Shown here: piece after piece, positions 38,418 to 52,000 of the stretch
How positions within the stretch are numbered: position 1 is the stretch's first letter
Layout of the letters: every line of letters begins with the position of its first letter
Source of the DNA: Sphagnum compactum
Taxonomy: Eukaryota > Bryophyta > Sphagnopsida > Sphagnales
Reading direction: 5' to 3'
DNA length: 64,000 nt
NCBI GenBank assembly: GCA_965153455.1
Contig: OZ234493.1
Span: forward strand, 5,580,001-5,644,000
The notes under the pieces: model-generated
What the model was told of the DNA's origin: nothing
Seen by the model: only the letters and a program-made list of their open reading frames with translations
Databases searched by the model: none
Translations under genes and position numbers: made by a program

Positions 38418-38804
38418 AAACATGTGGATACAAAAAGGACAAAAATTGAAGTTCAAGGCATAAAAGATGGATTTTATGGTGTTTAGTTTCTTGTAATAGT
38501 TTTGAAAACATTTTCAGATATATGTTTGGTTAGATACGATGAATTTGTTAATGAAAATGACAACACAAAACATTTATGTGGAATGGTCCAAATCTCACAA
38601 CTTAGACCACTTCCACCTACCATAAACAACACGTCATGGGTTGAGAATGATGTTATTGAAGTCTATGAGTCTGATTGTCGGTGGGTTGGAAAGATAATAC
38701 GTCGTCTACCTTGTGAAACAAAATATGTTGTATATTACCCTAAAAGTTCAGAAGAAATGCAAGTTGATGCATCATGCATATGGTCTTGTCAAGATTGGGT
38801 GTAA
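38418..38804 (+). pseudogene. Agenet (Tudor-like) domain fragment with in-frame TAG
   Basis: From an acceptor-like TTGTAG at 38412-38417 the frame reads KRTKIEVQGIKDGFYGV, then TAG at 38484-38486, then FLVIVLKTF, LVRYDEFV, QLRPLPP and DVIEVYESDCRWVGKI, and ends at TAA 38802. Spacing and residues fit two Agenet modules, chromatin-reader domains common in plants. The TAG sits where Agenet proteins carry a conserved tryptophan, so TGG to TAG is likely. It could be part of a decayed gene or a fragment captured by a transposon. No other exon of the same gene was identified with confidence. Confidence 0.6.
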
Positions 38805-39252
38805 CTAGACAATGCGCGTAATTTTACTTGGTAACTACACATTATTCGTATGGTATGTATTTTATTTCATTCAATTTTTTCTCTTTTCTTCTGGAAATTT
38901 GGTTTTCACCATATTTAAAACATTTATGCATTAAAAAATATTGTTGGTTGTTGTGTTTATAGGAAAATTCCAAGGCCATAAAAACAAGTTCAACTTCAAA
39001 ACAACAAAAGAACAAAGACAAAATCATCAATAAGAAGGTTCATTGATTGCAACTAAAGGTTTATTTGAAGACTTTAATTACTTTACATGCTGAAAAAAAG
39101 ACTCTAACCAAAGCAAAACATTTTTTGTTAATGGATTTTTGTAAAGTCCTTAATATCAATGAATATGAATCAAATTGCCTATTAAGAAAAATGCTCAAAC
39201 ATGATTAAGATGATATGAAATGGTATGCATCTTGTTAGAAATTAGGTCAAGT

Positions 39253-42200
39253 CACTACACCAAAATGTGTCCTAGTTCATTATAGGTTTCACTAAATTTT
39301 GAGTGAATTCGAACATTTTTACCATGGTGAAACTAGTCAACCCCTTAGTGAATGGGGACCAGTTGCTATGAACAAATGAATTGGTTCATTAGTACCTAGT
39401 GAAACAAGGTTATTCTCAAGTGAAATAAAATTTATCAAACCATTCACTTATTAATTAATTAACTAGGTAGCATAGAAATCAATTAAATTTAAATTATTTA
39501 ATATATAATGTTATTGATAATTTCATGATTTTCAACCTATGATTTATTGACACGTGTCACTACCTAGCTTAAATACGTAGGCGACATAATCAACCTAAGC
39601 ACCTACTCTAAAAAATTAAATAGGAAAATATTTAATCAACTTACCACTGTTGAACAAACACACACCACTTGTGAGGTTTGATCCTTTGTCCTTTAGAATA
39701 AACCCTTACTATCAACCCACCCCACTTGTTGTGATAATATGTTACATTGCATTCTATTTATCAAATATTTCGTTTTAAACATTACAAAAACATAAACTTT
39801 AAAAATTCATATGTTATTGAAATTTTGTCCAAATAAAAAAATTCAATAATGTACATAATTACATTTATTTCTTTTTGAAACCATAAAATCATTTGAACAA
39901 TTTTTCTTTTTGAATATCACTATTCAATAACATTTCAATGACCATTATTTTGAAAAAAAAAGTTTAATAAATGGATAAGATTTTTGTTAATATAATAATA
40001 TTACATATGTTAGGCTACTTTCAGCTATTATAGCGCTACTTTTCATTAATTTAAATTATTTCACCCTACATTATTTACAGTTATTTATGGCTATTCTTAA
40101 TTACTTTTGGTTATTTTTTGTTATTTCACCTTAAGCTATTTTTTGTTATTTTATGTTACTTTTGGTTATTTTAGTTTATTTCATCTTAGGCTATTTTCGA
40201 CTATTGTAAGTTATTTTTGGTTATTTTTGTTATTGCAAATTATTTCATTTTAGGCTATTTGTAGTTATTATAAGTTACTTAGTTATTATAAGTTATTTCA
40301 TCTTAGGCTATTTTTGACTATGTGAGGCTATTGTTGGTTACTTTTGGTTATTGAAGGTATTTCACCTTATGCTATTATTTGCAATTCTAGGTTATTATAA
40401 GTTATTTCACCTTAAATTACTTTTGTCTATTGTAAATTATTTCACCTTAAATTATTTTTGGCAATTCTAAACAATTCTAAATAATTCTAATATATGGTTG
40501 CTGGTGGCTATTCTATTAATGGCTATTAGTAGTTATTTTATTGGTGACTATTAATGGCTATTGGTGGCTATTAATGGCTATTAATGGCTATTAGTGGTTA
40601 TTTTATTAATGACTATTAATAGTTATTTTATTGGTGACTATTAGTGGCTATTAGTGGCTATTAATGTTATTCTATTAATGGCTATTTGTGGCTATTCTAT
40701 TAATGGTTATTGGTGGCTATTCTATTAATGACTATTAATGGATATTCTATTAATGGTTATTGATGAATATTCTCTTGGTGGACATTGGTGGATATTCTCT
40801 TGGTGGACATTGGTGGATATTCTCTTGGTGGATATTGATGGATATTCTCTTGGTGGATATTGGTGGTTATTAATGCCTATTATATTAATGGCTATTGGTG
40901 GATATTCTTTTGGTGGATATTGGTGGTTATTAATGCCTATTATATTAGTGACTATTGGTGGATATTCTCTTGGTGGATATTGGTGGTTATTAATGTTTAT
41001 TATATTAGTGGCTATTGGTGGATATTCTCTTGGTGGATATTGGTGGTTATTAATGCCTATTATATTAATGACTATTGGTGAATATTCTTTTGGTGGATAT
41101 TGGTGGTTATTAATGCCTATTATATAAGTGGCTATTGGTGGATATTCTTTTGGTGGATATTGGTGACTATTGATGGTTATTTTATTAATAAGTATTGGTG
41201 GTTATTCTATTGGTGACTATTAATGGATATTTTATTAATGGATATTGATGGTTATTCTATTGGTGACTATTAGTGGTGATTCTATTGGTGGCTATTAGTG
41301 GCTATTTTATTAATGGATATTGATGGTTATTAGTGGTTATTTTATTGGTGGCTATTAATGGTTATTTTATTAATGGATATTGATGGTTATTCTATTGGTG
41401 ACTATTAGTGGTGATTCTATTGGTGGCTATTAGTGGCTATTTTATTAATGGATATTGATGGTTATTAGTGGTTATTTTATTGGTGGCTATTAATGGTTAT
41501 TTTATTAATGGATATTGATGGTTATTTTATTAGTGGTCATTGGTGGTTATTATAAGTTATCATAGGTTATATTATGACTATTGGTGCTTATTATATTATA
41601 AGTTATTATTGGTTATTTTATGTTATATTATAACTATTGATGACTATTTTATTATAAGTTATTGTTGGGTTATTCTATGTTATATTATCATAGGTCATTG
41701 GTAGTTATTCTATTATAGGTTATTCTAAATTATTTTTCATAGGTTATTATTGGCTATTTTAAGTTATTATACTTAAGATAAAATAACTTATAATAACATA
41801 AAGTAGAATGACCTTGAATAACCTAAAATACAACTTGAAATAACATATATTAACTTGAAATAAAATGACCTAAGGTATAATCTAAAGTTAGTTGAATAAT
41901 TTAATTTAAAATAATTTAAAAACTTATAATAAGTTAGTTATGATATTTTAAGGTAAAATAATGTATAATAGTTTTGGGTATAATAATTTATAATAACCTA
42001 TAATAACTTATAATAACATAAGGTATAAGTTTAAATAATTAAAGTAGCCTAAAATAATATAAGGTATATTATAAAATAACATATATAGAATATTTAAAAC
42101 AAAATAGAAATAAACCTATTTACTAGTAAATTATAATAGTGAATTATGTCAACTAGTAGTGAAACAAGATGTTTACATAGTGATATTATAATGAAATAAC

Positions 42201-42301
42201 TTTAACCGAGGTGAAATCACTAAAATACAATGAACTTATTTCACTTTTAAGGTCCCATAGTGATTTAGGATAATGAACTACACCCCATTTTTGTAGTAGT
42301 G
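39253..42301. mobile_element. Non-autonomous CACTA transposon, complete with ends and target duplication
   Basis: The left end starts CACTACACCAAAATGTG and the right end, read inward on the minus strand, starts CACTACTACAAAAATGG. Both then continue TAGTTCATTAT. The 3-bp word agt flanks the element on both sides (39250-39252 and 42302-42304), the target-site duplication size of CACTA elements. Subterminal regions carry repeated TAGTGAA/GTGAAA words and opposing AT-rich arms (40.1-40.5 kb against 41.8-42.1 kb). No transposase is present. The interior is mostly a minisatellite. It must be mobilised in trans, if at all; the related end at 56154 points to a family in this genome. Confidence 0.88.
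40480..41760. repeat. TATT-rich minisatellite inside the CACTA element, with 60-bp higher-order period
   Basis: Short units such as GGCTATTAATGG and GGATATTGGTGG alternate through the block. Between 40861 and 41160 a 60-bp unit (TGGTGGTTATTAATGCCTAT onward) repeats five times with few changes. A longer 135-bp duplication is seen at about 41251 and 41386. The plus-strand open frames 40738-41127 and 40860-41081 encode Trp/Ile/Gly-rich repeats that follow from this structure, so I do not call them genes. Confidence 0.9.
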
Positions 42302-42304
42302 AGT

Positions 42305-45228
42305 TGAAAAAAATTGTACAGTTTTGAAAAACATTGTAAAGTTTAACAAATTTTTGTATCTATGAGAATGTTGATCTTTCAATTTGTTCGTAGAATTGAA
42401 ACCAATGATGTTTCTTCAATAACATTTTTTGATGGATTTGTACTTTTGTTTTAGAACATAGACTATGAATATGTTACATAGCTATTTATCAATATTTTGT
42501 GGTCACAAGAATTTTAAAGACAAGAATATATATAAGCATCAACAAATCTGTTATAAAATTTATAAACAAACTTAATGTCATTTGAAAAAAAATTGACATT
42601 TTTTGGTTTTATTGACCAAAATGCCTTACTTGGGTCTGTATGACTAAAATGTACATTATGTTCAAATCTTCATTGAATCAAGTTAGATTTTAATTTAAAA
42701 TTTTTTTCCCTTGGATTTATTCACTCAATGGACATTCTATACATGTAGTAGCAAAGAAAAAACCTTATAACATATGTACAATTTTGTTTGAAAATGTTGA
42801 TTTATTAAAGGATTATAAAAATTAAAGCATTAACCCTTCTAGCTATTAAATTTGTTTCCTACCCATAGCACATACATAACAAATTATCTTTTTTTTTAAA
42901 AATTTATAACTAATTACATTGCATTTTCCAAAATGACCTTTATGCCAATTTTTCAATAATTGAAACACCAAGCTATTGTAATTATCAATTAACGAAAATC
43001 CATTTAAAACAATCAATAATTTGATTTTGCTTTCATAAAATTCAATGGTAATAATTAAACTAATATTTAACATACACAAAACACTATGAACAATAATCAT
43101 AACCCTTGGCCCCTTAGTTGAAAATGAATGATAAATTATTTACATATGGTGATTTCACACCTTAACTCATCATGACATGTGCATTTAATTCCGTTTTTAC
43201 AATTAAAAAAATTAAATTCTAACAAATTAAATATAATTAATTAGGATGAATTTTCTACCAATCAATTTTGTTCGATTAATTTACAAATCGATCATCCATC
43301 CATTAATACATTGTAACCATTGTGAGTGGCAAACAAATTTTTAAAATTATTTGACAATCATCATGTGTTGGCATGTTTGAATCCATAATTTAAGCAAACA
43401 AGGATTGTTTTTTTTTCCAGGTCTACAAATCTATGTGCTTTGACATTTTATTCTACATTTTCAAGTTCTATTGATAATTTATGTTCACAATATATTTTCT
43501 TTGTTATATTTAATTCCACCTTACTTTGTAATCTATAATCTATAATAAAAATATTACAAAACATTAATTAACAAATACAAAGATGTTCATAATCAACATA
43601 ATACTTACACACCATATGCAATTGCAATGTGATAATGGCAAGCTACACAACTTTTGATGATAAAAAATTCATGCACATTTACATAAAATGTCATTCAAAT
43701 TTAAATAAGCCTCAAAATGCAACTTACATAGTCTACCAACCACCATCATACATGGGAACATTACTTTCCACACATCCACTTCATGTTCAATTATTATAAT
43801 TTTTTGACATTGGAATGCTCATGCAATCAAGAAATTGGGGATTTACCACAGGGCAAATTATAGAAACAAGTCTTTTGAATAAACCTCTTTTGAGTTGGGA
43901 TGGCATGGTGGATCATACTTTCACAATAGAAGAAATAAACATTTCTATAAGGCCAATTTTTTGACAAAATATACAAACAAATCCTTGGTTCCAAAAATAT
44001 AAAACAATATAAAACTAGTAGCATGTGCATTCTCACACCAAATGTTGTACAACACAGTATTGACAAACAAGCCACACATGACACAACATTCACAAACATG
44101 GACATAACCAATATATAATTTAACTTTGCTATTTGACATGTGTTTTGAAACAATAACAAAAAAGAATAAAGATTATTATATAATAAGTCATTTAGAACAA
44201 CGGGAAAATGATAATATACCATAAACATCTAAAGCAATGACAATGAAAGAAACAACATTAAACATAACAAAAGACGGTCTTTTTTTGGAAATGGCCTAGT
44301 TTCCTTTTTTATTCCCACATGGCCCTAGTGTTTCCGATGGTAAAACACATTTCAATGAATATTTAAAATACATAATGAGTGCATTACTTTCACCTTTCAC
44401 ATTATACAAACCATATTTATTATATATGTATGATTTACAACAATCATTACAACTAATCAAAGAAACTGCAAAAAATGCTTTGATAAAGACATTAAAAATG
44501 TAAAACACAAAATCCCAAAATGAGTGAAGAAGACATTCTCAAACATATTGTTAAATATAATCTTCTTGCAAATATACTAGGCACTATTTGATGGCACATA
44601 ACACACCTACAAGATTTACTTTGCATGGTCGAACATTTTGGAATGCCACATTTTTTTTAACACTTACAACTGATGAAACAAGCTTTCTTCAATGGGAATA
44701 AATTATTTACATTGAAAAAATTGCAAAACAAATACATACATCGTTAGATTGGAAAGATTGCCTTGTAGAATGCATCGTACTATTTCATTCTAAGGTCAAC
44801 AGATTTATGCAACTTTTTTTATCATCACATCATTTATTAGGAAACATAAACAACATGTCACATGGTATGAAATTCAACAATGTGGATCACTTCATGCCCA
44901 CATCATCTTATGGATTATGAAAAATGACATTGAATGTATCACAAACGAAATCATAACATTTGTCCTAGCAATATTCAACAATAATAACCGAATTTATAGA
45001 ACCCACAAATGCAATGTAACATATTTTCTACAAATTATTAATGAGAAAACAACTTCACACATGTGGAAATAGATGCAAGCACAAATTTCATTGCAAATAT
45101 GGATTTCCATTTACTATGCAACCAAACCAATAATCCAAATTCAATAACTACACAAATTGATGGGAATATTATCACCCAAGGCATGAAGACTGTAACGTAA
45201 TGCCATACCATGCATCTTTCCTTTTATT
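42305..45228. other. Gene-poor AT-rich DNA
   Basis: About 2.9 kb with no supportable gene on either strand. The minus-strand frames at 42846-43100, 43827-44228 and 44296-44508 lack any recognisable motif and have AT-driven Ile/Tyr/Phe composition. Confidence 0.5.
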
Positions 45229-47378
45229 ATGGAATGCACATCTCAATATCCAACGCATTACTTCTTCATATTGGTCACATTAACTTTTAAAATACTTATG
45301 AAATGTGAACCACATGGAACATTAAATCTAAACAAAAAACATGCAAAACAATTAGGCTTACGAGATGTTTTTAAAGTGCAACTTCAACTAATATCTTCTC
45401 TTATTATAAATAAAATTATTTCTCCTCAAGAAGTAGCAATCACATGTTTACAAAACACCTATAGTTCAAAAAAATGTTGTTGTGAGATACATAGATTTAA
45501 AACCCCTTCACATGTGCACAAAAATTATCACAAGATCAAGAATTTTGGGATTTCATCCCATAGATGTTTATATGAATTGAACTTTTCATGTTGAAAACAT
45601 GACTTTCATTGAATATTTTACAAAATATGAATCTAACAAACTAAACACCTTTCTTCAAAATGTCATGGTGAGGACAACTTAGGAAACTACATTTACACAA
45701 TTAACAAATTGACTAAATTCACAAACTTTCACCCACATACAACATAGAAGGGTTTTTTAATAACATATTATTACAAAACATGTGTTTTCGAAGAGAGATT
45801 GATTTATCCTCCACATCCAATTTGTAGAAAATCTATCTATGTGAATGCCACATTTGTGAACTTATACATGATTTAGAAAAAATACAATGTACCTAATGAA
45901 ATATGCCCATAAAAACCTTTAGGAAGTAGAAAAATGAAGCCAACTTCTTCAAGAAATATTGGAAGACCATTCGTATCTTGACCCGCATCATAAAACACCT
46001 GAAACAATACCTCCCACAATCAATGAAAAATCACATGAAATAGATATTGGGTCAAAACCTTTATACACACATTTGACACAAACCTTTCAATGATGCAATT
46101 AAATCACGAACAACAAAAAGTATTCCATTCCATTATTGAAAACCCACAAGGTCTGCACGTTTTAACATGCACACCTAGAAGTGGGAAAACTTTTTTTGTG
46201 AAATACATCACACAACATTTTCAAACACTTGGCAAAAACGTATTGAATCAACAACTATGAACACATCAACATTTCGTTTATGCTCCACAACAACTACAAT
46301 ACACACTGCATTTTGGATCCTAGTGTGAGGGTATTTATCTATCCTCCTTGAACCTAACAATATCATAGAAAAACTAAAAATTACAAATGTCATCATTATA
46401 GATGAGATGTCCATGATGACTAGCAACATACTTTGTGTTGTGGAACAACGCTTAAAACAAGCAATGTCTATTGCAAAAACATCTCCATTTGAAACAAAAC
46501 TTGTATTATTAGTTGGTGACCTTGCACAATTACCACCAATTTGTAAGCACATATTTTGACAAAATGACATATTATGCAAAAGTTATCATGTAAAATCTAC
46601 ACCTTGTTGGAAAATGGCACAACAACATTTTTTGTCCATATTAATGTGTCATGGCACAAATCCAGAATACTTACAATTTTTAACATTATTCAAGAAAGAA
46701 AACCAACCATAAAGGAAATTCAAAAAGTTTGATCACCATGTTTTTTGCAAATTCAAAAAATAGACTCACATTGATAAAACCACAACAATTCTTTGTACAC
46801 ATAAAATCAATGTTGAAAAATACAACACCATTGCTTTACAAAAACATTTTCCAACTTCGAAAATTTGCGAAGTAAAAATGGACACAAATGCTACAAACAT
46901 AGAACATATTCAACCATGGTTGAACAACAAATCCTTCAACCACATACATACCATTGTTGTAGGTGCACTGGTCATGTTCACATACAACATCAATATACAA
47001 AAAGGAGCTGTAAATGGTGTAACCGCAATTATAACATCTATCATATTTGATCCCGAAAACAATATCACTGCTATAGAAGTTCAATTAACAATTAACTCCA
47101 TCAAAATGATTTTGAAAAAACATACACTTCAACACAAATATACATATGATGGATATTATTATAAAGCATCATTTCTAGTCACATTGGCATATGCTATTAT
47201 TGGTCACAAATCACAAGGTGCAACAATTAGTTCAAAAGTTATTATCGATATAAAAGAAGCTTTTGCACCTGGCCTCACATATGTCATGCTTTTGAAAGTC
47301 ATAAATAAAAAGAATTTGAAAATAATAGGAAATCTTACTCCAAATGATTTCATACCTTGTGCTTTTGAAGATGATTAA
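45229..47378 (+). pseudogene. PIF1-like DNA helicase of a Helitron-type element, decayed
   Basis: A first frame (45229-45594) contains ISPQEVA and following residues like the linker before the helicase in Helitron RepHel proteins. From 46081 the reading LNHEQQKVFHSII leads to a Walker A at 46168-46191 (CTPRSGKT, against the usual GTPGSGKT). After a frameshift the Walker B DEMSMM (from 46401), GDLAQLPP (from 46515) and, in 46878-47378, HKSQGAT, APGLTYVML and LTPNDFIP complete the PIF1 motifs. Several stops interrupt it. Such helicases drive rolling-circle transposition. No Rep domain and no Helitron ends were identified. Confidence 0.8.
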
Positions 47379-49097
47379 TTTAACCACTATCTTGCAAACA
47401 CCCAAATTCCATATCAATACATATATTCCCAAAATTTTAAAACTTTGCATCACATCTTTGCATCAATAAATCAACAAAACAAACACTTTTTAACATTTCA
47501 TAATGGAAATGAATATAAATTCACATGTGTATAGATACATGCATATAACAATATGGGAAAGTAAAAGTTGCATTTAGGTATGTGGTTTTTCATCAATGTT
47601 ACAATTGACTTTCTTGCTTCAGTTTTTGGACCTCAAACAAATAAATTCAAAACAAATCAATATATCATTCTTTACGCTTTTTTGAAATTCTTATAAATGC
47701 ATGTAAGTGAACATGGATTCATTACTGGGTGATGTTGTATGTTGCTTGTAGGTGCATGACAACATGGTTGAAAAAGAGTCTAGCACAACACCAAATATGC
47801 TTTCCAAACATCGTGCAATGCTAGCAATCATCATTCTTGCAAAAAAAAAGTTTCTCTTGCAAATAATCAAAAAGCAAGGAAACTTTAAACTTCATTTTGG
47901 TGCACATCTAAATGCCATATATGACATGATATGCATTTATTTATCAATAGGATTCTAAACAATATCCTAAATTTGAATATTTGAATACTCCTTTTATTTG
48001 AAAACCTTTAGATTTTATTTTCTTTCATCATATTCTATCATCCAATAATTTTATTAAACAATGCATTACCAGTGTGCAACTACAATGACTAAGCTACACC
48101 AATCCATGGGGGCCGCCTCCTCCCACCAAGGGGGGCCCTTCAGCCCCAAGTGGCTTGTTGAATAAAGTTCAAAGTGCCTCAATTTGGGAACTTACAACCT
48201 TCTTTTTGAAGATGAAAGCTTGAAAAAGCAGAAAAAACACAAAAGAAAATCACAAAGAAGTTTAAGCTTTATTATTAAAAAAAATGAAGAAAAAGCTTCA
48301 ACTTCTTCGAAAATCATAAAACTCTTTAAACCCTAAAATCAAAATCAATTTTTAAAAATTAAAAATCTCTATCGGGTTCTAGTTCTCAAATGAGTTTGAA
48401 ACTGGACGGATTACTCACAATGTCGTAACCGAGGGGTGATTCCAATCTGATTCCATAACTGGCCCCCTTATCTGGTTCAAAAAATGGGACTCGATTTGGG
48501 TTCCATATTCCAAAACCCAAACTGGAACCACTTTCAAATAACCAGGTCCACCTGGGTAACCACCCAAGACTGGTTTTCACCCAATGAGAGAGGTCATAAA
48601 CCAAAATGGCTATCACATCTGGTTGGTTGAAATGTATGTTGCTGGTTGGTACTTTCTCTCTCTCTAAGGAGGTGTTGGGTTCGAATTCGGCTGCAAGTCA
48701 AGAACTAGGTAGGGCTCAAAAAGACACAAGCCCAGAAAAAGTGCACCAGACAGAGCCGCTCATAGGGAGCTGTTGTTTTTTAGCATCTCATGAATTTGGG
48801 TGGTGACAAGGTTGTAGTGGATAAAATGCATCTTTTTTGATGCAAGTTCCTGTTGTTGTGCATGTGTTTTGGGTGTGAGTAAATTCTTGGGGGAGCCAGA
48901 GGAGGGACGCTTCTGAGGGTTTTGTTGGGGGAGAATTGAACAAGTAAGTAATAAGCTTTGCCCCCAAGTGTTTTTAAGCCCATAAGAATTTGTTCCATCG
49001 CTGGTAGGAAGGTCCAAGGGAGATGCAACTCTGTTCAAGCGAGTGGGTAGAAATTGTTTTTTTTCTTGTTGTTGTTCTTGTTTGAGAGAAGTAGGAG
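47379..49097. other. Intergenic DNA upstream of the 49-kb gene
   Basis: No gene is seen. A short GC-rich patch (about 48105-48165) contrasts with AT-rich surroundings. The stretch 48360-48560 is rich in GGTTC/GAACC words. The last 400 bases probably contain the promoter or leader of the gene beginning at 49098. Confidence 0.45.
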
Positions 49098-52000
49098 ATG
49101 GGACCATTGGCTCTCGCGGTCGCAGCAACAGGGGTGTTGGCAAAACAGGTGATACCTTCTCCATTGCCTGCGACTTCAGCTTCACTGCCTGCTGGCTTCA
49201 TGAACTCTTCGAATTTGCATTCAAAGCTTTTTTGTGACGCTTCCACCTACATGTGGAGGAGTTTACCATTGTCCAGATCTTCATTTTCCCTCTGCTGCTC
49301 TTACGAAAGTGCGAACAGTGAGGAGCCTGGAGAATTTTCATCAAAAGCTGACAGTCATGTAGGGGACTCAGACATTCCGGAGCGGCGTCCGGAAGCTCAT
49401 CGACAACCCCCAAGTCCTGCTTTAGGTTCTGCGTTATCGTCTTCTTCTGATCAAGGGGTAGAGGAGCTGTCAACAAGTACAAGAACAAACTCAGACTCGG
49501 CACCGTGGAAGGAGATTGATAAGCAAGAATTAGGTGGTGATCCAGGAATCATAGGGAATTTGCAGCTCCAAAGCTCCTTGGCCACACTGTCACAAACGCT
49601 TGCTATGATGTCGGAAACAATGAAGGAAGTGTCTGCAGCAGTGGAGCTTGTAGCCAAAGCTCTGGACTCTTCGACAACTTCCTCTTCCGAAGCGGCAACA
49701 TTGCAAGCATCTACAAAGCCTGCCTCACCCCCAGAGCCAAGCAACCTTCAAGAGACTGCAAATGGCCAGGTAAAAAATTTCTTCCCAGTTCTCTTGAACA
49801 AATTTCCTTCATATTATTCTTTTGATTCTAGTTTCAAGCTCAATCCACAAGCTTCGAAATAAAAAATTATTTTAGTTTCAATCCAATCCAGCAGTTGCTT
49901 TAGGAGATAGCTGGCATTGAAAGAATGGGAAGAATTGAGCTCTTTGAAGCAATTGTGATGCTCTGAAAGTTGTCATCAGAAATGACAATGCTGTGATCTG
50001 CATCCTGCTCTTAGTGTCTCCTTTGTGGTTCTCCTTTTCTCACCCTGAATCTCTGACATAATTAAGTTTTCCCTTTGAGCTCTTGACCCCTTCTTCAATG
50101 CTAATTTGCTAAACACTTCACTGCTAATCTGTGTCCTGAACCAGTCTCTACCCATAATCTCTGATCCTAGTTTTAATGCTGACCCTAAATTGTGCATCAA
50201 TCACAAATCGAGGCAATGTCTCCACTGCCATTTATTTGCAAATGCTATGAATTACGGTGTTTGGTCTGAGTTCTTTGCTAACCCATCTCTTAGTGTTTGT
50301 CAAAAACTGGCAGCTTTGTGAAAATGACAAGGAGGAGAGGTCTAGAGACCAGATTCCAGTGTATTTGACAGAACAAAATGCAAGAGCTCACCAACTAGCA
50401 TATCAGCTTCAGCAAGCTTTTGTGCAGGCTCGGATTGATGGCTTGGGTAAACCTTATCAGGTTTTCAATCTTTCTTTCCACATTCAAACTTCTTTTCCTT
50501 CACGCTTTGTAGTGAATACTGATTTCTCAATTTTTGTCAAGAATTGCAAAATATTATCTTGCCACTAATCTGCTCTGCTTGCAATTTTCTGTATTTTGCA
50601 GCTGCAATGCAACTATTGTCAGTCACTGCAGGACTTGATTGTCTCTGATTTCACAGGCTTCAAATTCAGCCTGCGCAATGCATCAGTGTGAATTTCATTA
50701 ATGATTGAGTACTGAAAGAATCCTCATTTTTGTCAACAATCTTTCAGGGGAGGGCAATTGAGGATTGGTTTTTTGGTGTGGGGTCTTGTAGCTTGCAATC
50801 GATGATTTTGTGATGGCATGTATGGAAGCACACAAGGAGGGGTTTGGATTCAAAGAGCTGCAGTTACAGCTCATCTTGTTAGAAGGAGCTTTGTCAGGAG
50901 CGTTTTCTGTCCGAGCCCAATGGTATTCTAATGACCCTCTTGTGGATGAGGTAACTTCTTTATCAACTACAAATCAAGGGTACAAGATGTCAGATGTACA
51001 GTGTCAGAGAGTTTGCTTCTTTTTTGTTTGCATGTGGTGTTTTCACTAGCTAAAACCTTCACTTGTTTCTACCTTAAAGATTCCAGGGATGAATATTGTG
51101 ATGAGTGGAAATAGCGATCCAATGTACATGATTGATCATTGGCCCATATGCCAGGGTCTTCAGACGCAGTTTTTTGGATTCAGGGTTTTGGTTCATGGAC
51201 AGTTGTGTTTCTTGCAGGAGAATAGGATTCGGTCATCATGGGTGCATCTTGTTTATGCAACAATTGCGGAGGTAACGATCTATGTCATGGAATATGCTGG
51301 GCTGTTGCCTTAATGGATACACATTTTGATCATCTTATTGATGTATCTGAAAAGTAGCTCCATGTTAAGTTTCATAAACATCAACTGCTGCTCAAGCATT
51401 CATGTTATGACCCTAGGCAGTTTTGCATATTGCTGTAGCATAAATGTCAAGTTTTGATGATATTGCAATGACTAGTCTGGGCAGATATCATGATCCCTTG
51501 GGCAGTTAATTGGAGGCAGATCATAGAACTACTTTTTAGGTGAATAGGGCTTCTGCCGTATTTGATGTTTGAACTAGTTCATTTTGGAGAGCAAGTGAAG
51601 AGCAATGATGCAAATCGTGTGTGGATGGAAGGTGCAAGAGAGGACACAGATGGGCGACCAACCCATGGTTCTCCCTGATGGCAAAGAACCACTGGATCCT
51701 ACTGAGATGTTTGTCAAAGAGGTACACTGATCATTTCTAGTTGCAAGAGTCTTGTCTAAGCCATCAATCTACTATTTTCACCAAACTGAAAGCACAATTA
51801 ACATCATATGAAGGCTGATCTTGAGATTTTGCTCAGAAGGTAATGACACTGCCTGCAGTTTATGAATTCCAATGCAATCAATTTCAGCCATGCAATGGCT
51901 GTTCAACTGCTATGACACAGTGTTCCACACCTAAGGTTGTGAAGTCTGGTACATTCAAACTGAGATTTCGTTTCAAGTCAATCCTTCTTTTGGCGTTGAC

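Noticed and set aside
40738-41127. Open frame of 129 codons with Trp/Ile/Gly-rich repeats
   Set aside because: It follows exactly from the TATT-rich minisatellite and its 60-bp period, and a second frame is open through the same repeat.
48675-48700. Short GGTTCGAAT-like word, considered as a tRNA T-loop
   Set aside because: No matching acceptor stem, D-arm or anticodon arm could be placed upstream.
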